A stretch of 64,000 bases of DNA from Cephalothrix simula (lineage: Eukaryota; Nemertea; Palaeonemertea; Archinemertea; Cephalotrichidae), in NCBI GenBank assembly GCA_035591015.1, contig JAXIUW010011119.1, positions 1 to 64,000 on the forward strand, read 5' to 3'. Made by a program: the position numbers and the translations under genes. Numbering within the stretch: the first letter of the stretch is position 1; each line of letters begins with the position of its first letter. The notes below the pieces were generated by a model. That model had not been told where the DNA came from and did not search any database. It was given only the letters and a program-made list of their open reading frames with translations. Of the stretch, positions 53,647 through 62,235 are shown one piece after another.

Positions 53647-54472
53647 AAAAAAGCTGATAGTATCAGCACTGTCTTACATAACTCGTTTTAGAAATAGAAT
53701 ATTAGTGGTTAAGTATGGCGGCTCTGCGTTGCATCATAATGAAGACTTAGCTGCTGAATTTGCTCGTGATATCGTCTTGTTAAGCCGATTGAACATCAAA
53801 ATAGTTATTGTTCATGGTGGCGGACCAGATATAACCGAGCATCTTGAAAGACTGGGGATTAAGAGTCAATTCAAAGATGGCCTGCGTGTAACTACTGCTG
53901 AAGGACTGAATGTTAGCGAAATGGTTTTGTCGGGGCGCATTAACAAAAAAATTGTAGCACTACTCAACTCTAATGGAGCCATGGCAGTTGGTCTTAGCGG
54001 AAAAGACGGTAACATGATTTTGGCTAAAAAACTCAATCAGGGTGCTGATTTAGGTTGGGTTGGTGAAGTTGTAGGGCTACAAACGGGCTTGCTGCAAGCC
54101 TTGATGGATAAGGACTACATACCGGTAATTTCTCCAATTGGTATTGATGAGCATGGGCAAAGCTATAACATAAATGCTGATACCGTGGCTACTAACATTG
54201 CCGTGGCCTTATCTGCCGAGAAGATTGTCTTTATGACCAATGTTGATGGGGTTCTAAAAAATAATCAACTTGTCAGCAGTTTAACTACTGAGCAGGCCGA
54301 AGAGCTAATTCAAAATGGCGTAGTTAGTGGCGGAATGATTCCTAAGGTGCAGGCATTGCTTAATTGCGTTCGTCATGGAGTGATGAGTGCAGCTATCGTT
54401 AACGGCAATAGCCCGCATGCTATTATTCAAGAACTACTTACCCAAGACGGTATTGGAACTATCATCAGCTAG
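53633..54472 (+). CDS. argB: N-acetylglutamate kinase
   Basis: A 279-residue ArgB that phosphorylates N-acetyl-L-glutamate in arginine synthesis. VVKYGGSAL (phosphate-binding), VHGGGPDI, GLRVTTAEGLNVSEMVLSG (substrate) and GLSGKDGNMI are conserved, followed by YNINADTVATNIAVAL and VVSGGMIPKVQA. I chose the ATG at 53633 (MNEHEKK), which overlaps the FHA gene by 14 nt, over a longer frame beginning at 53501 that lies wholly inside that gene. Arginine so made would feed the SpeA-SpeB fusion at 37.7-40.6 kb. Confidence 0.94.
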   Translation: MNEHEKKLIVSALSYITRFRNRILVVKYGGSALHHNEDLAAEFARDIVLLSRLNIKIVIVHGGGPDITEHLERLGIKSQFKDGLRVTTAEGLNVSEMVLSGRINKKIVALLNSNGAMAVGLSGKDGNMILAKKLNQGADLGWVGEVVGLQTGLLQALMDKDYIPVISPIGIDEHGQSYNINADTVATNIAVALSAEKIVFMTNVDGVLKNNQLVSSLTTEQAEELIQNGVVSGGMIPKVQALLNCVRHGVMSAAIVNGNSPHAIIQELLTQDGIGTIIS

Positions 54473-54493
54473 ACAGCTATGATTGTATTCTGG

Positions 54494-55339
54494 CTACGGC
54501 TTTTGTAAATGAAGCACTCGGGGGCGTTGGTTGAGGTCATGGTAGCAAGCCAAGACTTCTAAACCCGTAGCGATGCCTAATTGATACAGCCTTTCTAATT
54601 GCTCGGGGCTAAACTCAACCAGTAATTCACCTTTAGGGCTAAGGCATTGATAAGCAGAATTAAAGAGCTGACGCATGGCTGCGAGGCCATCTTCTCCACC
54701 ATCTAATGCTAGCTGTGGTTCATGAAGAGACACAGCAAGATTCTGCAATTCTGCGCTAGCTATGTAGGGTGGATTACTAACGATTATATCAAAATTATGC
54801 CCCAAGGCACTTAATCCGTCACTCTTTATCAAGTGTACGCAATTGCCATTGTTGATATGTTTTGGATTATTTAGATTAATCTGCGCATAATATAGAGCCT
54901 CAGCGGAAATATCGGTGGCTATCCAGCAAATAGCTTGGGTTTTGCCGAGTACTGCCAGAGGAATGGCACCACTACCTACTCCAAACTCAGCTATGCGCTG
55001 CTGACGTTGCCCAGACTGCCTTTTCTGAATAGTTTTGATGACCTTGTCAACCAAGAGTTCTGTTTCTGGACGTGGAATAAGACAACCACGACCAATCTTG
55101 CAATCTACATCATAAAAAGCTACTTCACCGCACAAGTAAGCGACAGGAATCTTCTTAGCGCATTGCTCAATCTTGGTTACAAATTCGCTTGTTTCTGCAG
55201 TGCTAAGCATTGCGACATCTGGTAGATATAGCTCATGCTTAGCGCAATTTAGTATGTAAGAAAGTAAAAGTTCGGCTTGGTGGCGTGGAGCCACTATGCC
55301 CTTGGCTAGAAGATAGGTAGTGGCTAACTCTAAGGCCAT
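54494..55339 (-). CDS. prmC: Release factor glutamine methyltransferase
   Basis: A 281-residue PrmC/HemK that methylates the Gln of the GGQ motif in peptide release factors. The SAM loop AEFGVGSGAIPLAVL, the catalytic SNPPYIAS and LIPRPETELLVD motif are present. I begin at ATG 55339, where the family's N-terminal helical domain starts (MALELATTYLLAKGIVAPRHQAELLL) and which leaves 4 nt after the CheY-like gene. A longer frame to 55423 would run 80 bp into that gene. prfA, a common partner, is not present. Confidence 0.92.
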   Translation of the reverse strand: MALELATTYLLAKGIVAPRHQAELLLSYILNCAKHELYLPDVAMLSTAETSEFVTKIEQCAKKIPVAYLCGEVAFYDVDCKIGRGCLIPRPETELLVDKVIKTIQKRQSGQRQQRIAEFGVGSGAIPLAVLGKTQAICWIATDISAEALYYAQINLNNPKHINNGNCVHLIKSDGLSALGHNFDIIVSNPPYIASAELQNLAVSLHEPQLALDGGEDGLAAMRQLFNSAYQCLSPKGELLVEFSPEQLERLYQLGIATGLEVLACYHDLNQRPRVLHLQKP

Positions 55340-55343
55340 CCAT

Positions 55344-55775
55344 CTATAAAGAGGGTGCTGCTGCGGAATTATGAAGTTTGTTGTGTTGCTTAAGTTTGAG
55401 TACATCAATGATTTTATTTTCAACCACTTGCATACTAAACGGCTTGACTATATAAGAATTAATACCAATTTGAGCAGCTTGGAGTATTGAATCGCGATCA
55501 CCATTAGAGGTAATCATGATTATTGGAACATTCTTAAACCTTTCTGTGGAAGAACGGACGGTATGTACCAGCTCAATGCCGTCCATATTGGGCATAACCC
55601 AATCGGTAACTACTAAATCAATTTCTTCATCAGCAAGTATTCGCAAGCCTTCGTAGCCGTCCTTGCAAGGAAAAACTCTTCTGAAACCCAGCTTTTTAAG
55701 AATATTAGCAATCACCTTGAGCATTGTATGATTATCTTCAATACACAAGGCGTTAAGCTCTGTAAAAGCAATCAT
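55344..55775 (-). CDS. CheY-like single-domain response regulator
   Basis: A 143-residue receiver domain with the acidic pair in CIEDNHTM, the phospho-acceptor Asp in LVVTDWVMPNMDG, the conserved Thr/Ser in IIMITSNG and the Lys in IVKPFS. There is no output domain, so it acts through protein contacts, as CheY does on the flagellar motor or on other partners. No histidine kinase or chemotaxis gene is nearby. It precedes prmC by 4 nt, an unusual pairing that offers no functional hint. Confidence 0.88.
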   Translation of the reverse strand: MIAFTELNALCIEDNHTMLKVIANILKKLGFRRVFPCKDGYEGLRILADEEIDLVVTDWVMPNMDGIELVHTVRSSTERFKNVPIIMITSNGDRDSILQAAQIGINSYIVKPFSMQVVENKIIDVLKLKQHNKLHNSAAAPSL

Positions 55776-55844
55776 TACTATCGCTTCAAGTATTATAATT
55801 CAACCGTTAATAGTAACGCTTCTTGAAACAGTAATGTTCAGCCC

Positions 55845-56474
55845 TTAGCCATTTTGAAGAGACTTACGCACCTCAACCCAGCCATTGCGATGCCCGGGAA
55901 CAGCACCTTTGATCAAAATAACATTCTTGTCAGCTAGAATACGATAAATAGATAGGTTACGGAGAGTAACACGCTTGCCGCCCATACGACCGGGCATCTT
56001 TTTACCCGGAAAGACACGCCCCGGATCAGCACTATTGCCGATTGAACCGGTAGTTCGATGAAAGCGTGAACCATGTGAGGCTGGCCCACCCTTAAAGCCA
56101 TGCCGTTTGATAACGCCTTGAAAGCCACGACCTTTAGAATTAGCACTAACATCAATGATATCGCCCTCCGCTAGCATACTTAGGTCAATAGTCTGCCCCA
56201 CCGTAAAGCTATCAGACTGTTCAACCTTAAACTCTTTTAGATGGCGAGTTACTCGGTTGTCTTTGAAGTGACCGGCCTGAGCACGATTGATATTTTTCTT
56301 CTTAACAGCGGGACCAAAACCTATCTGAACTGAATTGTAGCCATCATTAGCTTCGGTTTTAATCTGCACCACTTGTGCAGGTTCAATGCTAATCGCCGTA
56401 ACTGCTACACGTTCGCCATCTTCTGCGAATACGGCTGTCATTCCTAATTTTTTGCCCGCAATCCCACTTAACAT
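55845..56474 (-). CDS. rplC: Large-subunit ribosomal protein L3
   Basis: A 209-residue L3. IAGKKLGMTAVF at the start, the loop GFKGGPASHGSRFHRTTGSIGN that reaches toward the peptidyl transferase centre, and KKMPGRMGGKRVTLRNL are fully conserved, including the Gln in KGRGFQGVIKRHGF methylated by PrmB in some species. Normally rplC is second in the S10 operon (rpsJ-rplC-rplD-rplW). Here rpsT lies upstream and a CheY-like gene downstream, with no other S10-operon gene in the window. Confidence 0.95.
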   Translation of the reverse strand: MLSGIAGKKLGMTAVFAEDGERVAVTAISIEPAQVVQIKTEANDGYNSVQIGFGPAVKKKNINRAQAGHFKDNRVTRHLKEFKVEQSDSFTVGQTIDLSMLAEGDIIDVSANSKGRGFQGVIKRHGFKGGPASHGSRFHRTTGSIGNSADPGRVFPGKKMPGRMGGKRVTLRNLSIYRILADKNVILIKGAVPGHRNGWVEVRKSLQNG

Positions 56475-56593
56475 TTGTTTACTCCAATAACTGCTTTAAT
56501 AATAAATGCGCTATTAACTCTAGTAAGAGTTAGCCGATGGCAAACATCTTACATTAGAGTCGGTTAGCTATAAAAACTAGTTGCGATTAAAAC

Positions 56594-56857
56594 TTAGCTA
56601 GCAACCTTACGCAGAGCAATTGTCAACCGTGATTTATGGCGTCGTGCCTTATTGGTATGAATAATGCCCTTGGTAACAGACTTATCAATAACCTTATATA
56701 ACCGTCCTAAGTCTTTTTCAGCTGCGGAAGGGTCTGTAGCTAATTTTTGTCTGAAATTCTTGATAGTTCCACGTAAAATGCTCCTAAGCATACGGTTACG
56801 CTTATTGCGTTTTTCATTTTGTCGGGCACGCTTTAGAGCCGATTTATGATTGGCCAT
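56594..56857 (-). CDS. rpsT: Small-subunit ribosomal protein S20
   Basis: An 87-residue S20 starting MANHKSALKRARQNEKRNKRNRM, the family's usual beginning, and ending HKSRLTIALRKVAS. A longer open frame to 56932 adds 25 hydrophobic residues unlike any S20 and is rejected. S20 binds 16S rRNA early in 30S assembly. It lies alone, about 120 bp upstream of rplC. Confidence 0.95.
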   Translation of the reverse strand: MANHKSALKRARQNEKRNKRNRMLRSILRGTIKNFRQKLATDPSAAEKDLGRLYKVIDKSVTKGIIHTNKARRHKSRLTIALRKVAS

Positions 56858-56989
56858 ACTGTATAAAAATTTAATTAGTGCTAAACACCAAAGTACAGCG
56901 ACCATTCTAACAGTTGCTAGCGTAGCAATCAATACTTTAATGTTATTTATTATGATATTTTACGATTAGATGCTGAATTGATAGTTGCC

Positions 56990-57195
56990 AGTATCATAGT
57001 TAAATGCCTCAGTGAAATATCTGAGTACATATTTGAAGACAATATCTGAATATAGTATCTTTCTGCAATGTCTCAATCTGATACCTTAGCGTAATACTCT
57101 AGTGTAATATCTCAGTTAAATGATTTAGTTAAATGCCCTAGTTTAATAGCTTAATGCAATATCTTAGCGGAATGATTTAATGAAACGCCTTAGGT
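56990..57195. repeat. Degenerate 12-13-bp tandem repeats in the spacer 56858-57412
   Basis: Units such as AGTGTAATATCT, CAGTTAAATGAT, TTAGTTAAATGC, CCTAGTTTAATA and GCTTAATGCAAT run at about 12 bp through this 555-bp spacer. A second set near 57350-57400 (ATCTTCTTAAAGT-like) lies by the rnhB 3' end. No gene or RNA is seen. Confidence 0.6.
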
Positions 57196-57412
57196 CGGTA
57201 TGCTCGTCAGAGTAGCTCTTACCCGTGTTCAACACCACCAGCACTGCTAAAGTTAGGCGATGCAAATCATGAAGGACTCTAGCTGGGCAAAGCCATAGGA
57301 TATACCATCAAGGTACTATAAAGATAATATCATGAAATCAGCCCTGGGAATTATCTTCTTAAAGTATCTTCTTAGAACATTTCTTAAAGAATATTCTCAA
57401 AAGCATACCTTC

Positions 57413-58360
57413 TTAAAAGGCATTCTCATAGTGTGTGATGTGCAGCGGTTCTAACTCAATTCTTAGTACATCAAACCGTGGTTGCAGATGAGTTAGATCT
57501 GAGCGGATGCGATAGTTTTCGCCAGCAGTGATTAGTCTTTGACGTTGATTAACAGATACTTCAGCCTTGATTAGCTGCTCGTTTTTAGTATGAGTTTTAA
57601 CTTCGGCAATAACCAAATAGTCTTCGTATTGGGCAATTATGTCTATTTGTCCATATCTTGAGCGAACATCATAATCTAAAATCCGATAACCTTTTTGGCT
57701 GAGGTATTCGCGCGCAATTTCTTCACCTTTTTGGCCTACTTTTAGGTGTTCATGAAGAGCCTTAGGCTTAAAGTTTCGGCGATGGATAGCACTTTGGCCA
57801 TAGATTTTAATGCGCCTAACGTGGTCTACGGTGCCATAGCCCTTATGCTGCGCAAAGTTCCAATCTGGATAGCGCCGGCCGTAGACGCACATGATGCGAT
57901 CTCTAATAACCTTGGCTAGAATTGAAGCCGCAGCGATTGAGCAACTAATCTTGTCGCCTTTAATAATTGGTCTAGCACTAACCGGGGCTCGCTGTGGAAT
58001 ACGATTGCCATCAATCAGAGCATAATCGGGATTGATGCGCTGCATAACCTTATTCATGCCCTCAAGCGTTGCCTGAAGAACATTGTTTTGCTCTAAGTCA
58101 GCCACAGAAACAGAATAGGCTGTCCAGCTTAAAGCTGTTTTACAAATTAGCGGAAAAACCGCCTCACGTTGCTGTGGAGTAAGTTCTTTGGAATCAGCTA
58201 GTTTGAAGTTTAGCTGAGCATAGGGTTCAAAGATGGTCGCAGCTACAATAATTGGCCCGGCTAAAGAGCCACGCCCGGCCTCATCAACGCCAGCGACACG
58301 GCACAATCCGTTATGCCATAGTTCGCCTTCAAGTGAAAAATTAGCTCCGTCTTTTTTCAC
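57413..58360 (-). CDS. rnhB: Ribonuclease HII fused to a YraN (UPF0102) domain
   Basis: A 315-residue fusion. Residues about 18-200 are RNase HII, which removes ribonucleotides from DNA: DEAGRG (Asp26, Glu27), LIDGNR and the later AAASILAKVIRDR motif are intact. Residues about 205-310 form a YraN-type nuclease-fold domain (GQKGEEIAREYLSQKGYRIL, YGQIDIIAQYEDYLVIAEVKT), with the PD-(D/E)xK-like D-x(n)-ExK set present. The genes are adjacent in many bacteria in the rplS-rnhB-yraN order, so fusion is a short step. It overlaps rplS by 20 bp. Confidence 0.92.
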   Translation of the reverse strand: MKKDGANFSLEGELWHNGLCRVAGVDEAGRGSLAGPIIVAATIFEPYAQLNFKLADSKELTPQQREAVFPLICKTALSWTAYSVSVADLEQNNVLQATLEGMNKVMQRINPDYALIDGNRIPQRAPVSARPIIKGDKISCSIAAASILAKVIRDRIMCVYGRRYPDWNFAQHKGYGTVDHVRRIKIYGQSAIHRRNFKPKALHEHLKVGQKGEEIAREYLSQKGYRILDYDVRSRYGQIDIIAQYEDYLVIAEVKTHTKNEQLIKAEVSVNQRQRLITAGENYRIRSDLTHLQPRFDVLRIELEPLHITHYENAF

Positions 58361-58694
58361 GTAAGCGAGCTTTTTTGCCTTTTAAGTTCCGTAGAAAGTA
58401 GAGTTTCGCTCGGCGAACACGACCCTGCCGAATAAACTGAACACTCTCTATATTCGGTGAGTAAATCGGAAAAACACGCTCTACACCGCAACCTTGAGTA
58501 ACCTTGCGAATAGTAATGGTTGAACCAAGCTGTTTGCCGGTTCCATGACGAGCGATAACTACACCCTGAAAAGCCTGAATACGCTTTTTTTCACCCTCTC
58601 TAATCCAGTAATTGAGCTTTACTTCAGCTCCAATTTGAATATTGCTGAGATCATTCTCTGGCAATTGTCCGTCAATTTCTTCTAAAACGTTCAT
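58341..58694 (-). CDS. rplS: Large-subunit ribosomal protein L19
   Basis: A 117-residue L19 with IQIGAEVKLNYWIREGEKKRIQAFQG, RHGTGKQLGSTITIRK and the C-terminal RRAKLYFLRNLKGKKARLREK. The ATG at 58694 (MNVLEEIDG) is chosen because GGAGA lies 8 nt upstream and the length matches L19. A longer frame to 58724 is unlikely. It belongs to the usual rpsP-rimM-trmD-rplS block. Confidence 0.95.
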   Translation of the reverse strand: MNVLEEIDGQLPENDLSNIQIGAEVKLNYWIREGEKKRIQAFQGVVIARHGTGKQLGSTITIRKVTQGCGVERVFPIYSPNIESVQFIRQGRVRRAKLYFLRNLKGKKARLREKRRS

Positions 58695-58756
58695 TTTTAA
58701 TGTCTCCACCGCTAAAAACTGCACTGATTATAATCGCATTTGGCGAATAATGTAAA

Positions 58757-59464
58757 CTAAGACTCTAATAAATCTGGTCGAATTCGCTTAGTTCGTAACA
58801 ATGATTGCTCATAACGCCACGCTTTAATAGCACCATGATCGCCTGATAATAGCACATCTGGCACTCTTTGCCCCCTAAATACTTGCGGACGAGTATATTG
58901 TGGATATTCAAGGCGTTGCTCAGCAAAACTTTCTTCAGTCAAAGATGCAGCATTGCCTAGCACATTATCCAGCAAGCGCACAACGCTTTCAATAATAGCC
59001 ATAGCCACTACTTCACCACCTTGGCAAATAAAATCGCCTAATGATATTTCCTCATCAGCTAGATTCTCTCTGATTCGCTCATCAAAACCCTCATAGCGGC
59101 CACACATAAAAATTATTCCTTTGCCAATCTTGGCAAGCTCAACCGCTTTAGATTGGCGCATTGGTTGGCCTTGAGGACTAAGTAGAATTCTATGCCAACG
59201 CTGCGGCTGATCTTGAACAATGCTCTCTACAGCCTCAAACATTGGCTCAGGTCGCAACAACATGCCTGCGCCACCACCATAGGGAGGCGCATCTAATTTA
59301 CGATGCCGCCCCAACCCAAACTGGCGGTAATCAACCACTTCTACTGATAATTGGCCATCACGCACTGCTTGACCAACCAGCCCTTCTTCTAAGAAACCAT
59401 TGAATAAATTAGGTAATAGGCTAATTATCCGAATAGGAATAGTCTTAGTATAAGCAGTAGTCAT
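58757..59464 (-). CDS. trmD: tRNA (guanine-N1-)-methyltransferase
   Basis: A 235-residue SPOUT methyltransferase that makes m1G37 in tRNAs with G36-G37. The trefoil-knot SAM site is visible as LLSPQGQP and MCGRYEGFDERI, then EISLGDFICQGGEVVAM. KLDAPPYGGGAGMLLRPEP is strictly typical. The ATG is in a TAATG overlap with the rimM stop, suggesting coupling. The ORF includes about eight residues before the conserved IRIISLLPNLF. Confidence 0.95.
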   Translation of the reverse strand: MTTAYTKTIPIRIISLLPNLFNGFLEEGLVGQAVRDGQLSVEVVDYRQFGLGRHRKLDAPPYGGGAGMLLRPEPMFEAVESIVQDQPQRWHRILLSPQGQPMRQSKAVELAKIGKGIIFMCGRYEGFDERIRENLADEEISLGDFICQGGEVVAMAIIESVVRLLDNVLGNAASLTEESFAEQRLEYPQYTRPQVFRGQRVPDVLLSGDHGAIKAWRYEQSLLRTKRIRPDLLES

Positions 59465-60036
59465 TATTCAATCAAGCCTTCTAATAAGTTGATTAGAATA
59501 GTTTTTTTGATTACGGAAACCTCTAGAATCACCTCGTCAGTATAGGGTATTAAAATAGATTTTCCCTGAGCATCTTCTAGTTCAAGTACATCGTTGGCTC
59601 CGGTCGCAATAACGCACTTAACTTGACCTAAATTGAGGCCACAGGTGCTGTAGACCATGCAGCCCACTATTTCATGATGATAGTAACCGCCATCATCACT
59701 TTCTATAGCGTTCGGATCTATATAGACCGGAGAGCTGCGCCAAACTTCGGCAGCACTACGATCATCTATTCCATCAAACCAAATAATGGCTTTTGCGGCA
59801 TCTTTTTGGTAATTCTTGACTAAATGCTGACGATAACCAACGCCATTGAAAATGTTGTGCTTTATGTAAACGGTGCTGCCTGTATAGTCAGCATCGCCAA
59901 CCTCAGGCAAAAAATGCAGGCCTCCCTTTAAGCCGTATGGACGTTGCAAACGCCCAATCAGTAACAGGTCAGTTAATTCTTGAGGATTAAATTCTTTGGA
60001 AGTCAACTTTGCACCCACCAACTCTTTGACTAGCAA
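59464..60036 (-). CDS. rimM: 16S rRNA processing protein RimM
   Basis: A 190-residue RimM, which helps maturation of the 30S head around S19. The N-terminal barrel has LLIGRLQRPYGLKGGLHFLP; the PRC-barrel half has YYHHEIVGCMVYSTCGLNLGQV, then VLELEDAQGKSILIPYTDEVI. The first ~20 residues are an extra polar stretch, so the true start may lie a little downstream. It sits in its usual place between rpsP and trmD. Confidence 0.92.
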   Translation of the reverse strand: MLVKELVGAKLTSKEFNPQELTDLLLIGRLQRPYGLKGGLHFLPEVGDADYTGSTVYIKHNIFNGVGYRQHLVKNYQKDAAKAIIWFDGIDDRSAAEVWRSSPVYIDPNAIESDDGGYYHHEIVGCMVYSTCGLNLGQVKCVIATGANDVLELEDAQGKSILIPYTDEVILEVSVIKKTILINLLEGLIE

Positions 60037-60123
60037 TATCTGCGGTAAAAGTTAAATATTCGGGCGGATGACATCTTCTAGACACGGCTTTATCGGCGCG
60101 TCAATCGGCGAGATGTACCCTTA

Positions 60124-60405
60124 CTAAGCTGATGATTTGTTGCTAGGCTTAGAAGATTGAGGCAAGTTAAGGCCATGAGCATCGAGCAGCTTGCCTACCC
60201 TAGAACTATATTGAGCGCCAACGCTTAGCCAGTATTTAACTCGTTCAATATCAATCTGACTATTTTCAGCGGGCTGAAAGGGGTTGTAATGGCCTAGTTG
60301 CTCTACTAACCGTCCATCTCGAGGTGCACGGCTATCAGCCACTACCACTCGATAAAAAGGGCGTTTCTTGCGCCCTTGGCGCGATAGCCTTATCTTCAAA
60401 CTCAC
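60124..60405 (-). CDS. rpsP: Small-subunit ribosomal protein S16
   Basis: A 93-residue S16: MSLKIRLSRQGRKKRPFYRVVVADSRAPRDGR at the start, GHYNPF and the RVKYWLSVGAQYS segment. A short serine/lysine-rich tail follows. It opens the rpsP-rimM-trmD-rplS-rnhB run, but clpP lies just upstream on the same strand (84 bp). Confidence 0.95.
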   Translation of the reverse strand: MSLKIRLSRQGRKKRPFYRVVVADSRAPRDGRLVEQLGHYNPFQPAENSQIDIERVKYWLSVGAQYSSRVGKLLDAHGLNLPQSSKPSNKSSA

Positions 60406-60488
60406 TCTTTTACCCCTAATTTTATATTTAACATATATCCTATTTTGATAATCATTTTTTAGTCGCCAACCTTTCCATAACTAGAAAC

Positions 60489-61100
60489 TTAGTTTTTAGC
60501 TGCTACGGCTTCTTCAGCTTCGGCTTTATTGACTAAGCCACGCGGTATATGGTTAATATATTCAACAACTTCTTCAATCAAACCATACTCTATGGCCTCG
60601 GTGGCATTCATCCATTTATCACGTTCTATGTCTTGCTCTATTTCTTTCTGATCACGTGAACAGTATTTGTGATAGAGATCAACTACCATACTCCGATCAC
60701 GCAGTATTTCACGTGCTTGTATTTCCATATCGCTGGCCGTACCACGATAACCCATCAGTAATGGTTGATGAATCAAAAACTTAGCATGCGGCAAGGCATA
60801 GCGCCGTTCGGCTGCCAAGGGAATGATTGATCCCATAGAGGCAGCCAAACCAAAAACAACGCTGTATACAGGTGCTTCAATAAAGCGTATTGTGTCATAA
60901 ATAGCAAAACCAGAATGAAACTCGCCACCCGGAGAATTAACCATCAACACAATCGGAACCGTCTTATTTGCATCGTTGAGTACCAACAGCTGTTGCACAA
61001 CAGCACTGGCCAACTTAGCATCAACTGCTCCGCTGATTAGCACAATTCGTGAATCAAGCAGTTGATTAGCGGTTGATTTGTTTGAGCTTTCTTCACCCAT
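60489..61100 (-). CDS. clpP: ATP-dependent Clp protease proteolytic subunit
   Basis: A 203-residue ClpP serine protease. The nucleophile is in GLAASMGSII, the His in AKFLIHQPLLMG, and the acidic residue in the ERDKWMNATEAIEYGLIEEV stretch, so the catalytic triad appears complete. The substrate-binding VNSPGGEFHSGFAIYDTI is conserved. The N-terminal ~10 polar residues match the axial-loop region. It starts 4 nt after the rplL stop, which implies co-transcription with the L10/L12 genes. clpX and tig, its usual neighbours, are absent, and lon is elsewhere in the window. Confidence 0.93.
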   Translation of the reverse strand: MGEESSNKSTANQLLDSRIVLISGAVDAKLASAVVQQLLVLNDANKTVPIVLMVNSPGGEFHSGFAIYDTIRFIEAPVYSVVFGLAASMGSIIPLAAERRYALPHAKFLIHQPLLMGYRGTASDMEIQAREILRDRSMVVDLYHKYCSRDQKEIEQDIERDKWMNATEAIEYGLIEEVVEYINHIPRGLVNKAEAEEAVAAKN

Positions 61101-61104
61101 AAGG

Positions 61105-61491
61105 CTACTTGATTTCTACGCTCGCCCCGGTTTCTGCTAACTTTTTCTGTAATTCTTCAGCCTCTCCTTTGCTGATGCCTTCTTTAACCGGATTAGGAGC
61201 ACCTTCTACAAACTCTTTGGCTTCTTTCAAGCCCAATCCAGTAATAGCACGAATCTCTTTGATGACATTTATCTTTTTGTCACCAGCACTGGTTAGAATA
61301 ACTGAGAATTCTGTTTGTTCTTCTGTAGCAGCACCGCCTCCACCAGCATCGGCAGCAACGGCCGCTGGAGCAGCCATAGCCGCAGCACTCACTCCAAATT
61401 TTTCTTCAAGTTCTTTAACCAATTCAGATAGTTCTAATACTGATATATTAGAAATATACTCAATAACTTGTTCTTTAGTAATGTCCGCCAT
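61105..61491 (-). CDS. rplL: Large-subunit ribosomal protein L7/L12
   Basis: A 128-residue L7/L12: N-terminal dimerisation helix ([17 protein letters not shown]), Ala/Gly-rich hinge ([19 protein letters not shown]), and the C-terminal factor-binding domain ([28 protein letters not shown] and onward to ASVEIK). It follows rplJ by about 30 bp. Downstream stands clpP, not rpoB. Confidence 0.96.
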   Translation of the reverse strand: MADITKEQVIEYISNISVLELSELVKELEEKFGVSAAAMAAPAAVAADAGGGGAATEEQTEFSVILTSAGDKKINVIKEIRAITGLGLKEAKEFVEGAPNPVKEGISKGEAEELQKKLAETGASVEIK

Positions 61492-61523
61492 CTTTTCTCC
61501 TTTTTCAAGACGTGGTTTGGGTA

Positions 61524-62051
61524 TTATTCAGCCTTTTTGCCGCTTACTGCACTTAAAACGCGTACAAAAGAGGCCGGCACTTCATTTAATGTTCTGACAA
61601 ATCTGCTTGCCGGAGCAGTCATCAATCCTAGCAACTGCGCCAATAAGACTTCGTATGACGGTAGTTTGCTAAATTGGTCAAGCTGTTCAGCATTGAAGAC
61701 AGAACCTTCTTCGTTACGCACCAAAACGGCACCAACAACTTTCAGTTTTTTGTTCTTGTCAGCATACTCAATTACTGCTTTAGAAGCATTGAGTAGGTCT
61801 TGGCTATAGATAAAAGCTCTATTTTCAACTAAGTTATCTTTTAATCCTGCAAAGGGAGTGTTATCAATAGCCAAAGATGCAATTCTATTTTTGAGCACCT
61901 TCATTTTGCTATCTTGCTCGCGCAGAGTGTTGCGCAAGGTGCCGATTTCTTCTACGGTCATTCCCTTAAAGTCTACCAAAATGCCTGCCTGGTGTTTGGC
62001 GAAAATGGCATTCATGTCTGCAATATAGGTAGCTTTGTGAGCCTTATTCAT
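61524..62051 (-). CDS. rplJ: Large-subunit ribosomal protein L10
   Basis: A 175-residue L10 with [20 protein letters not shown] at the start, [18 protein letters not shown] and [12 protein letters not shown] in the RNA-binding domain, and a C-terminal helix that anchors L12 dimers. I start at ATG 62051, with GGAG four bases upstream; a TTG five codons earlier is less likely. A structured leader precedes it. Confidence 0.95.
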   Translation of the reverse strand: MNKAHKATYIADMNAIFAKHQAGILVDFKGMTVEEIGTLRNTLREQDSKMKVLKNRIASLAIDNTPFAGLKDNLVENRAFIYSQDLLNASKAVIEYADKNKKLKVVGAVLVRNEEGSVFNAEQLDQFSKLPSYEVLLAQLLGLMTAPASRFVRTLNEVPASFVRVLSAVSGKKAE

Positions 62052-62104
62052 ATATTTCTCCAGCAAATGCTGCCCAGCTAAAAAGCCGTTAATTATCTGT
62101 TGAA

Positions 62105-62235
62105 GGGGATGCTCTACCTTTGGTACTGCCTCAGCTTACAAGGCAGCCTGATGAAGTGCGGCATCCTACACGGGGCGGGCTGTATAGCCAGTGATTAAGC
62201 CGCATAGGGCCCCCGTGGTCTTCAATACCAACGCT
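62105..62235 (-). ncRNA. Probable L10 (rplJ) mRNA leader
   Basis: A strongly structured region begins about 55 nt upstream of rplJ. An outer stem GGATGC / GCATCC (62107-62112 with 62161-62166) encloses CTGCCT / AGGCAG (62126-62131 with 62141-62146). Next to it CACGGGG / CCCCGTG encloses GGCT-GTAT-AGCC. L10 leaders, bound by L10(L12)4 for autogenous repression, have such adjacent stems at this position. Called from location and pairing, not from a covariance model. Confidence 0.6.

Noticed and set aside
55340-55423. 28-residue N-terminal extension of PrmC
   Set aside because: It overlaps the CheY-like gene by 80 bp, while the ATG at 55339 fits the family start and lies 4 nt after that gene's stop.
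56858-56932. 25-residue N-terminal extension of S20
   Set aside because: S20 starts MANHKSA in all families I know; the extension is hydrophobic and unlike a ribosomal protein.
61109-61809. Long plus-strand ORFs opposite rplL and rplJ
   Set aside because: They are antisense shadows of two strongly conserved ribosomal protein genes.
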